Shown: positions 1 to 5,556 of the stretch, piece by piece
Layout of the letters: each line of letters opens with the position of its first letter
How positions within the stretch are numbered: the first letter of the stretch is position 1
DNA from: Bacteroidota bacterium
GTDB lineage: Bacteria > Bacteroidota > Bacteroidia > Chitinophagales > Chitinophagaceae
Length of the DNA: 5,556 bases
Assembly (NCBI GenBank): GCA_023390215.1
Contig: JAEWDG010000094.1
Coordinates: 1-5,556 of the forward strand
Direction of reading: 5' to 3'
Program-made: the position numbers and the translations under genes
Notes under the pieces: generated by a model
Seen by the model: the letters and a program-made list of their open reading frames with translations, nothing else
Database searches by the model: none
Told to the model about the DNA's origin: nothing

Positions 1-10
1 CCTTTAAGGT

Positions 11-1492
11 ATGTTCAGGCTTTTCGTTTTCTTTTATTTTTTACTTTCAACTTGCCTGTCACATGCGGCGGAAGACATTCGCGTACTTTCCGCATCAGAG
101 GCAGAATCAATTTTTGATCATCCTGAAGTAAAGCTTGGAGCGGGTACTTATTGTCTGCCGGTAAATTTTACGCTGAATATTTCGAGCGGGGATTACCATT
201 TGGAAGGGGAAGCGGGAAAAACAATCATCACCAGCTATAATCCTTCAGATGCAGAGACTGATTTCCATCCTCAACTTTTGAACACTACTGATCCTGATCT
301 GTTCCAGGACGGTACGTATGTGGTGGCGAACAATCCTTTTTATTCCTTCGGAGGAGGTTTCGCTCATCTTGAACTGCCATACAATACAGGCGGTAAAAAA
401 ATTCTTTATACGCAGGGAACAATATTGATAAAGAAGAACGGAGTCTGGAGCAGACATTTTACCGGATCGGGTTTCCATGTACGTGGTTCATTATCCATAA
501 CCGGGATTGAGTTCAATAACTGCCAGTTCTATTTGTTTAGCCCTTTTGGAAACCTAAACGCCAAGTCACTAATGATAAGTCATTGTAGATTCAAAAACCT
601 GCCGCGCGTGTTTTCAAGTTCGCTGTATGGCGCAAGGGCCGATACCACATGGTTCAACGCTATACAGGTTTACCCTAATGACGGCCGGTACAGGTTCGGT
701 AAGATGGATATCAACAACAATGTTTTTTCAGAAATTCATACATCTATTATTTGGGGTTGCCCGCCTACCCGTTCCATAAGCATCAGCGATAATCAAATTA
801 GCAACTGCCCTACCGCTATTGCGTTTTTCACATTGTACCAGAAGAATTATGCGGATGAAAGTTGGTTCTCGCAACACAATGAGGAATCAATAACCGGCAA
901 TGAATTTCGTGATATCATTCAGGGGGTAAACAGCTGGACGGTTTCCCTGATCCGCACTGCGGGCAAAGCAAGGATTGAAAATAACCGTTTTTATAATTGT
1001 ACCACGCAGATCTTATTATTGTATGGCGCAGACTCTAAAGTGATAAAAAATACAGTGATAAGGAAACCCTCTTCATATCAACCCCCTGCACCAGTGATCA
1101 TGGTTAAGAATATCGGAACACCGGTTCACACATTTTGTAAAAACCATATTGAGTCTCCGGGTACGATTTTTATTTCCGTGGAGGGTAAAGCTTCTTTTAA
1201 AATATTGCGCAATGATATAGAATCAGGAGTGCTGTTTTCAAAGAATAATTCGGTAGAAGATATAAATGAGTTTCTTCTGATTAAAAAAAATAAGATCAAA
1301 ACAAATATCCTTGTAAACATCAGTAGTAAAACGGAGACAAGGTTTGGAAATGTCAGGATTATAAAAAATGATATACGCGGATTGGAAAAATTGCGTCAGG
1401 GTAAATCAGAGATCAACAGGCTTGAGCTCCGAAAAAATAAAATTCAAAAGAATAGTCAGGATAAGACAGGAAAAAAAGATGCGGGGGGTTAA
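11..1492 (+). CDS. Secreted right-handed parallel beta-helix repeat protein, function unknown
   Basis: The 493-residue product begins with a signal peptide: an Arg at residue 3, a hydrophobic stretch at about residues 4-16, and a likely signal peptidase I site after SHA at residue 19. It should therefore be exported. After a less repetitive N-terminal part (about 20-160) come about a dozen short turns of the form hydrophobic-x-hydrophobic-x-x-N-x-[IF], near residues 162, 187, 232, 256, 294, 321, 344, 375, 397, 423, 448 and 471. Spacing is mostly 22-31 residues. This Asn-ladder pattern is typical of right-handed parallel beta-helices (pectate-lyase-like or NosD-like folds), which often bind or cleave polysaccharides. 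I see no recognisable catalytic set, so no enzyme activity is claimed. The C-terminus is Lys-rich and does not look like a type IX sorting domain. The start is well fixed: an in-frame TAA lies at 5-7, just before the ATG, and the signal peptide starts at this Met. No Shine-Dalgarno is visible. The upstream promoter lies outside the window. Confidence 0.85.
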   Translation: MFRLFVFFYFLLSTCLSHAAEDIRVLSASEAESIFDHPEVKLGAGTYCLPVNFTLNISSGDYHLEGEAGKTIITSYNPSDAETDFHPQLLNTTDPDLFQDGTYVVANNPFYSFGGGFAHLELPYNTGGKKILYTQGTILIKKNGVWSRHFTGSGFHVRGSLSITGIEFNNCQFYLFSPFGNLNAKSLMISHCRFKNLPRVFSSSLYGARADTTWFNAIQVYPNDGRYRFGKMDINNNVFSEIHTSIIWGCPPTRSISISDNQISNCPTAIAFFTLYQKNYADESWFSQHNEESITGNEFRDIIQGVNSWTVSLIRTAGKARIENNRFYNCTTQILLLYGADSKVIKNTVIRKPSSYQPPAPVIMVKNIGTPVHTFCKNHIESPGTIFISVEGKASFKILRNDIESGVLFSKNNSVEDINEFLLIKKNKIKTNILVNISSKTETRFGNVRIIKNDIRGLEKLRQGKSEINRLELRKNKIQKNSQDKTGKKDAGG

Positions 1493-1734
1493 TCAGCTTT
1501 AAGAGGAAACAGCGCATCAATTCTATCTGCCAGCTCTCTGTCTTTACTGGTAACAGTGTCGCCCTCGTCGTGTGTACTTAACCATATCTCTACCTTATTG
1601 TAAACATTTTTCCATTCGGGATGATGATCCATTTTTTCAGCTATCAATGCAACTCTTGTCATAAAGGAAAATGCATCAGCGAAATTTCCAAAATTAAAGC
1701 AACGATAGAGCTTGTTTGATTTTTCTTCCCACAT
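1489..1734 (-). CDS. phhB: Pterin-4a-carbinolamine dehydratase (4a-hydroxytetrahydrobiopterin dehydratase)
   Basis: This 81-residue cytoplasmic protein matches the PCD/DCoH family over nearly its whole length. It dehydrates 4a-hydroxytetrahydropterin to the quinonoid dihydropterin, recycling the cofactor used by aromatic amino acid hydroxylases. The signature is clear: EKMDHHPEW at residues 33-41 followed by Y45, then STHD at 53-56 and a VTxKDxxLA stretch at 61-69. His37, His38 and His55 correspond to the three active-site histidines of the mammalian enzyme. The protein is somewhat shorter than the usual 95-105 residues, lacking N-terminal family sequence, but the catalytic core is complete. 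It starts 10 bp after the stop of the IPExxxVDY gene and is probably the last gene of that operon. Its stop codon overlaps that of the convergent beta-helix gene. No phenylalanine hydroxylase gene is in the window, so the physiological partner is unknown; related proteins have also been linked to molybdopterin metabolism. Confidence 0.95.
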   Translation of the reverse strand: MWEEKSNKLYRCFNFGNFADAFSFMTRVALIAEKMDHHPEWKNVYNKVEIWLSTHDEGDTVTSKDRELADRIDALFPLKAD

Positions 1735-1744
1735 ACGTTTCAGA

Positions 1745-2179
1745 TTAAAGAATAAGATGCTGTTTATTTTTTATTTTATCAGGCGTCATCTCTGTAACCA
1801 GCTGCACACCCGGAATAATTTTTAATGCCTGTGATAATTCATAGAAATCTTCATGCGAAATTTCCGTCCCTTTGGTTAACCAGAGAAAATCCAGGTGTTT
1901 GAATTCAGGTAATAAAAATTCACCGTCGTATTGATTGTTGTACAAATAATGCACGATGCTAAGTTGGGGAATGATATGTTCCGCCACAGGAAAAAAATAG
2001 TTCCGTTGCTTTTTTCTTAACTGTATTTCTAGATTATTATTAACCCGGAACCTGAAGCCCAGAGCCTGGTTGATATGCCAGGCGAACTGATAATATTTTA
2101 GTGGCGCCACAATGCCCAGCAACCTGGAGTCTTCAAAAAACTCTTCTGCCAGAGATTCATTATCAATTTTAAGTTTCAT
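1745..2179 (-). CDS. IPExxxVDY family protein
   Basis: This 144-residue protein has no signal peptide or membrane segment and should be cytoplasmic. I assign it to the Bacteroidota IPExxxVDY family from the motif LPEFKHLDF at residues 90-98, a conservative variant of I-P-E-x-x-x-V-D-Y. The family length (about 140-150) and the N-terminal layout also fit: KLKIDxE, then an FxLxGIVxPxKxYxFAWxIN-like segment at about 18-36. The family's biochemical function is not known to me, and none is proposed. The ATG lies only 3 bp after the stop of the M28 peptidase gene, so the two are almost certainly co-transcribed, perhaps with translational coupling. The dehydratase gene follows 10 bp downstream. No ribosome binding site is visible, as is usual in this phylum. 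The motif's first, seventh and ninth positions are Leu, Leu and Phe instead of Ile, Val and Tyr. Confidence 0.87.
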   Translation of the reverse strand: MKLKIDNESLAEEFFEDSRLLGIVAPLKYYQFAWHINQALGFRFRVNNNLEIQLRKKQRNYFFPVAEHIIPQLSIVHYLYNNQYDGEFLLPEFKHLDFLWLTKGTEISHEDFYELSQALKIIPGVQLVTEMTPDKIKNKQHLIL

Positions 2180-2182
2180 CAG

Positions 2183-3820
2183 TCAGAAAGTAACAGTTGT
2201 TTCTTTTGTTATACCATCGCGGATAAATTTTAATTTGGTAGTGTCTCCTTTCTTGAACTTACCCAGCACGGACATGTATGCTTCAATATCATCAAAGGGA
2301 TAATCGCCCAGTTGGATCAGCACATCTCCTGTTTTAATTCCTGCTTTTTCTGCTGGCCTGCCCGAACTTACGCCGTCTACATGTATGCCGTTTCCACTAA
2401 ATGTATAATCGGGCATGATGCCAAGCGTTACTTTAAAACTTCGTGAACCACCGGTGGATGCTTCTTTTGTTTTTGTAAACGCAATTTTGGGCTGGGATAA
2501 GCTGGTTTCTACCAAAGAGAATATATAGTTTACAATTTTCAACTCGGCAGGGTAATTTATTTTATCCGCGTCGTCTTCCGGCCTGTGATAATCGGAATGT
2601 GTACCAGTGAAAAAGAAAAGCACCGGAATATCTTTTAAATAAAAAGATGTATGGTCACTTGGTCCTGTTCCGCTGCTGTCGATATGAATATTGAACATTC
2701 CATCTTTCCTGTTTAATAATGTTGCCCAGGCGGGAGAAGTGCCGTATCCCCCTACGGTGAGCGCTTTAGAACTGTCGTTGAACCTGCCCACCATATCCAT
2801 GTTGATCATATAATTAACGGTCGCGAGATCTAGATTCGGATTTTGGGTGAAAGCTTTGGATCCATATAGCCCAAGTTCCTCACCTGAAAAACTGATGAAC
2901 TGAAAATTAAATGCTTTATTTTTCCCGGCTTTCAACATCCGGGCGAGTTCAATTAATGCAGCTACACCACTGGCATTGTCATCAGCTCCATTATGTATGG
3001 TTAGTGTATCATTAAGGTAGCGGGAGTTATGATCCTGTCCCCTGCCCAGGTGATCGTAATGGGCGCCCAGGATGATCGTTTGTACGGCACCGTTATCAAT
3101 TCTGCCAATAATATTATTACCTGTCCGCTTTTTTTCCAGGATTTCCACGTTCAATGAAATGCTGTTCTTGTCAGCTTCATTTGCGAGATACAGGTCTTTT
3201 GCTTCTTTTGAAAGATAGATTAACGGAATCCCCATCGGCTTCTGATGTGAGCCGGACTCAAATACAAGACCGTCCGGAGTTTTTCCGCTGTTATAGATGA
3301 TCAGTCCTGTGGCACCCATCAGCGCATACTTATTTACCTGTTCGGTAATGTAATTTTCAATATCCCAATGTGGATTTCCAGACTGGTGCTCGATTTCGTC
3401 TGCAATATCAAGCGTCCATATTTCTCCGGCTTCTTTTAATGCCATATACAGTTCGCTGGCCGCCTTCCCGTTTGCAGAAAAAACCAGTGGAAAATAATCC
3501 TTACCCTGAACCAGGTTTTTTCCGTTGATTTGAAGAAAGGTGTTGGGACCGACCTGTTTTCCATCATTCACTTCAAAAGCCTGCAAGTAGCTTCCATTAT
3601 CTCCAGCCGCTGTTAAACCGATTTTTCTGAATTCTTCTGCAATGTAGTTTGCCGCTTTTCTTTCTCCTTCCGAACCCGTTCTTCTTCCTTCGAGTTCGTC
3701 AGAGGCCAGATAACTTATGTGTTTTTTTAAATTACTCAGTGTTTTTTTGTCTGCTTTCGACATTTTTTGCCCATAGGCGGCGGAGGATAAAACCAATAGC
3801 AGAAGGAAAAGCTTTTTCAT
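2183..3820 (-). CDS. Exported M28-family zinc aminopeptidase with PA and PDZ domains
   Basis: This 545-residue protein starts at the Met of an N-terminal signal peptide: KK, then a Leu-rich core, with likely cleavage after AYG at residue 17. It acts outside the cytoplasm and is probably periplasmic. Domains in order are an N-terminal M28 segment (about 25-110), a PA (protease-associated) insert (about 120-225), the M28 catalytic core (about 235-440) and a C-terminal PDZ domain (about 465-545). All expected catalytic residues are present by motif. GAHYDHLG gives zinc ligand His254 and catalytic-site Asp256; GADDNASG gives bridging Asp280; SGEELG gives general base Glu314 and ligand Glu315; NMDMVGR gives Asp342; and YHRPEDD gives His412. 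Family members usually remove N-terminal residues from peptides; exact specificity cannot be read here. The reading frame is open further upstream to 4114, but this overlaps feoB and would bury the signal peptide, so the start at 3820 is preferred. It heads a probable three-gene operon. There is no type IX sorting tail. Confidence 0.95.
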   Translation of the reverse strand: MKKLFLLLLVLSSAAYGQKMSKADKKTLSNLKKHISYLASDELEGRRTGSEGERKAANYIAEEFRKIGLTAAGDNGSYLQAFEVNDGKQVGPNTFLQINGKNLVQGKDYFPLVFSANGKAASELYMALKEAGEIWTLDIADEIEHQSGNPHWDIENYITEQVNKYALMGATGLIIYNSGKTPDGLVFESGSHQKPMGIPLIYLSKEAKDLYLANEADKNSISLNVEILEKKRTGNNIIGRIDNGAVQTIILGAHYDHLGRGQDHNSRYLNDTLTIHNGADDNASGVAALIELARMLKAGKNKAFNFQFISFSGEELGLYGSKAFTQNPNLDLATVNYMINMDMVGRFNDSSKALTVGGYGTSPAWATLLNRKDGMFNIHIDSSGTGPSDHTSFYLKDIPVLFFFTGTHSDYHRPEDDADKINYPAELKIVNYIFSLVETSLSQPKIAFTKTKEASTGGSRSFKVTLGIMPDYTFSGNGIHVDGVSSGRPAEKAGIKTGDVLIQLGDYPFDDIEAYMSVLGKFKKGDTTKLKFIRDGITKETTVTF

Positions 3821-3835
3821 ATTTAAAAATATCAG

Positions 3836-3843
3836 CAAAGTTA
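3836..3843 (-). promoter_or_regulatory. Candidate Bacteroidota -7 promoter element for the M28 operon
   Basis: On the minus strand this reads TAACTTTG, matching the Bacteroidota sigma factor -7 consensus TAnnTTTG. It lies 15 bp upstream of the M28 start codon, which would give a leader of only about 10 nt. I do not see a good -33 TTG/TTTG at the usual spacing, so this is a motif match in the right place, not a proven promoter. Confidence 0.45.
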
Positions 3844-3844
3844 A

Positions 3845-3874
3845 CCATAAGCCTGATGAGGCTATGGGATAGCC
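3845..3874. repeat. Two overlapping inverted repeats in the divergent promoter region
   Basis: The first repeat has arms at 3845-3854 (CCATAAGCCT) and 3859-3867 (AGGCTATGG) around a 4-base loop, pairing over 9 bp with one bulged A. The second has arms GGCTAT (3860-3865) and ATAGCC (3869-3874) around GGG. They share 3860-3865, so as single-strand hairpins they would be mutually exclusive. They sit directly upstream of the M28-side -7 element and about 40 bp upstream of the feoB-side one. That position would suit an operator for a dimeric regulator. No U-tract follows on either strand, so a terminator is unlikely. Chance cannot be excluded for arms this short. Confidence 0.4.
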
Positions 3875-3915
3875 CAATGTTTCTGAAATCGTAATCATCA
3901 GCCTCCACTTCCCAT

Positions 3916-3923
3916 TACCTTTG
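3916..3923 (+). promoter_or_regulatory. Candidate Bacteroidota -7 promoter element for feoB
   Basis: This reads TACCTTTG, followed by C, a full match to the TAnnTTTG consensus. It would place the transcription start near 3927-3930, about 16 nt before the TTG chosen as the feoB start. No convincing -33 element is seen at the usual spacing. If this promoter is real, the alternative TTG at 3921 cannot be the start codon, because it lies inside the element. Confidence 0.48.
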
Positions 3924-3944
3924 CGCATTCTGAAATTTTCCCCG

Positions 3945-5556
3945 TTGCGCGAACGTTTACATATAGCATTGGTAGGAAACCCGAATAGCGGTAAAACTTC
4001 ACTGTTCAACTCTGTTACCGGGTTGAACCAGAAGGTGGGTAATTTTCCCGGAGTTACCGTTGATAAAAAGACAGGCAGGCTCGAATTAAACGAAAATCTC
4101 GATGCTGACATCATTGATCTCCCGGGTACCTATAGCCTTTATCCAAAGCGGGGCGACGAATGGGTAGCTTATCGCTACCTTATGCAACAGGATGGATCTA
4201 AAAAGCCCGACCTGCTTATCGTGGTTGTGGATGCGAGTAACCTGCGAAGGAACCTGCTGTTTTGTTCCCAGATCATTGATCTGAAAATACCTGTGGTTAT
4301 TGCACTTACCATGATGGATATAGCGCGAAAGAAAGGAACCCAGGTAGATATCGCGGGCTTGCAGAGAGAACTCGGCGTGCCTATCGTATCAGTAAACCCG
4401 CGCAGGAATAAATGTGTGCACAGTATCAGGAAGCTTATTCTTTCTCTTTATGAATCCGGGAGCTTCGCTCAGCCCCGCGAGTTTATCGACACCTACATGC
4501 TCGCTCCCGAGGCGGTTCTTGCTGTTAAACAGGTGCAACCCTTACTCAGTAATTATACCGCTATACATTACCTTATCAATCATGAACATTTTCAGTTACC
4601 GCCTGAAATGCAGATTCGGATAGAGGGTATAGAAAAGCAATTTGCGTTTAACCCTACCCGTACGCAGGCTGAAGAGATCATGCAGCGGTATACGCGCATA
4701 AAACAGATCATGCAGTCTTCAGTTGTGGAAGCGGATCCCCTGGAAAAATCACTTTTCACAGAAAAACTTGACGATATCCTGTTGCATCGTAAATGGGGTT
4801 ACGTGATCCTGCTGCTTGTATTATTCCTACTGTTCCAGTCGATTTTTACATTAGCGCAGTTTCCGATGGATGGGATCGAATGGAGCTTCAGTAATTTAAG
4901 TAACTGGCTGGGAAACCTGCTTCCTTCAAACTGGTTCAGCGATCTGATCATCAACGGCGTCGTTGCCGGACTGAGCGGCATTATGGTTTTTGTACCGCAG
5001 ATCATGATCCTTTTTGGTTTGATCACCTTACTGGAAGATACCGGATATATGGCACGCATCAGTTTTCTAACGGATAAGCTTATGCGAAAAGTTGGCCTGA
5101 ATGGAAAAAGCGTGATGCCAATGATCAGCGGGCTGGCCTGTGCTGTGCCTGCCGTTATGAGTGCGAGGAATATAGAAAACAAAAAAGAACGGCTACTCAC
5201 CATACTCGTTACTCCTTTAATGAGTTGCAGCGCCCGGCTTCCCGTGTATACCATTCTCATTGCGCTTGTTATTCCCCGAACCTATTTGTTTGGGTTTATC
5301 GGCGTCCAGGGTTTGGTGATGATGGGTTTGTATTTCATGGGTACGGCAATGGCACTTCTTGCCTCCTGGGTTTTTAAATGGTTTATTAAGTCGGCGGAAA
5401 GAAGCTATTTCATTCTGGAACTACCCGTATACAGGGGCCCAAGATGGAAAAATATATTTTACACCATGGTCCAAAAGGCGAAGATCTTCGTTTTTGATGC
5501 CGGTAAAATCATCCTCGTAATCAGTATAATATTGTGGGCATTGAGCAGCTATGGGC
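3945..5556 (+). CDS. feoB: Ferrous iron transporter FeoB (partial, 3' end outside window)
   Basis: This is the N-terminal 537 residues of FeoB, the inner-membrane Fe2+ importer; family members are about 700 residues, so roughly the last quarter is missing. The cytoplasmic G domain (1-165) shows G1 GNPNSGKT at 11-18, a switch I region NFPGVTVDKKTG at 33-44, and G3 DLPG at 58-61. The G4 position reads TMMD (122-125) where NxxD is usual. A helical domain follows (about 175-280) and then membrane segments beginning near 285. The first gate region carries LLEDTGYMAR (362-371), the GLACAVP motif with Cys399, and PLMSCSARLPVY (424-435) with Cys428, all hallmark FeoB sequence. The frame is open back to 3873 but contains no ATG. 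TTG at 3945 is chosen because it puts the P-loop at residue 11, as in typical FeoB proteins; TTG at 3921 is the alternative. No feoA lies upstream, where the divergent M28 gene sits, and no FeoA domain is fused at the N-terminus. Confidence 0.95.
   Translation, partial: MRERLHIALVGNPNSGKTSLFNSVTGLNQKVGNFPGVTVDKKTGRLELNENLDADIIDLPGTYSLYPKRGDEWVAYRYLMQQDGSKKPDLLIVVVDASNLRRNLLFCSQIIDLKIPVVIALTMMDIARKKGTQVDIAGLQRELGVPIVSVNPRRNKCVHSIRKLILSLYESGSFAQPREFIDTYMLAPEAVLAVKQVQPLLSNYTAIHYLINHEHFQLPPEMQIRIEGIEKQFAFNPTRTQAEEIMQRYTRIKQIMQSSVVEADPLEKSLFTEKLDDILLHRKWGYVILLLVLFLLFQSIFTLAQFPMDGIEWSFSNLSNWLGNLLPSNWFSDLIINGVVAGLSGIMVFVPQIMILFGLITLLEDTGYMARISFLTDKLMRKVGLNGKSVMPMISGLACAVPAVMSARNIENKKERLLTILVTPLMSCSARLPVYTILIALVIPRTYLFGFIGVQGLVMMGLYFMGTAMALLASWVFKWFIKSAERSYFILELPVYRGPRWKNIFYTMVQKAKIFVFDAGKIILVISIILWALSSYG

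Noticed and set aside
1126..1320. Minus-strand small open frame inside the beta-helix gene
   Set aside because: It is a shadow of the A-rich coding sequence with no start context or recognisable product.
1440..1500. Terminator near the end of the beta-helix gene
   Set aside because: The A7 run (U-tract on the minus strand) at 1472-1478 has no GC-rich hairpin beside it.
3649..3894. Plus-strand open frame over the 5' end of the peptidase gene
   Set aside because: It is antisense to the signal peptide and N-terminal codons of a well-supported gene, and its low-complexity Phe-rich product looks like a shadow.
3884..3900. Possible Fur box upstream of feoB
   Set aside because: A half-site-like TGATGAT on the minus strand (3894-3900) matches 6 of 7 bases, but the opposite half matches poorly and the whole is not palindromic.
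3821..4114. N-terminal extension of the M28 peptidase frame upstream of 3820
   Set aside because: The frame is open but overlaps the start of feoB and the shared promoter region, has no family similarity that I recognise, and would bury a clear signal peptide inside the protein.
4799..5260. Minus-strand open frame of 153 codons inside feoB
   Set aside because: It lies antisense to the highly conserved FeoB gate region and its product resembles no family I recognise.

Overview
This window looks like chromosomal DNA from a Bacteroidota bacterium, most likely near the Chitinophagaceae/Sphingobacteriia. The evidence is an IPExxxVDY-family protein (essentially confined to that phylum), AT-rich leaders without Shine-Dalgarno sequences, two matches to the Bacteroidota -7 promoter element (TAnnTTTG), and a FeoB whose gate motifs I recognise as Bacteroidota-like from memory. 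There are five protein genes, one cut by the right edge. I saw no RNA gene, mobile element or CRISPR array, and no gene-free stretch over 300 bases.

Layout. Positions 11-1492 (+) encode a secreted right-handed beta-helix protein of unknown target. Its stop codon interlocks with that of a convergent minus-strand cluster of three genes. In transcription order these are an exported M28 zinc aminopeptidase with PA and PDZ domains (2183-3820), an IPExxxVDY-family protein (1745-2179) and a small pterin-4a-carbinolamine dehydratase (1489-1734). Gaps of 3 and 10 bp suggest one operon, transcribed from a short divergent intergenic region (3821-3944). On the other side of that region, feoB (ferrous iron transporter) starts at about 3945 and runs off the right edge; roughly its last quarter is missing.

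How the genes relate. FeoB imports Fe2+ across the inner membrane. The M28 enzyme trims peptides outside the cytoplasm. The dehydratase recycles an oxidised pterin cofactor in the cytoplasm. No single pathway obviously joins them, so the cluster may share only transcription. The divergent region holds a -7-like element for each direction and a pair of overlapping inverted repeats between them. This is the most interesting non-coding signal, together with the absence of an ATG for feoB and the lack of an adjacent feoA.

I looked for a new multi-gene system and did not find one. The window reads as ordinary housekeeping and accessory chromosome; the findings below are modest curiosities.
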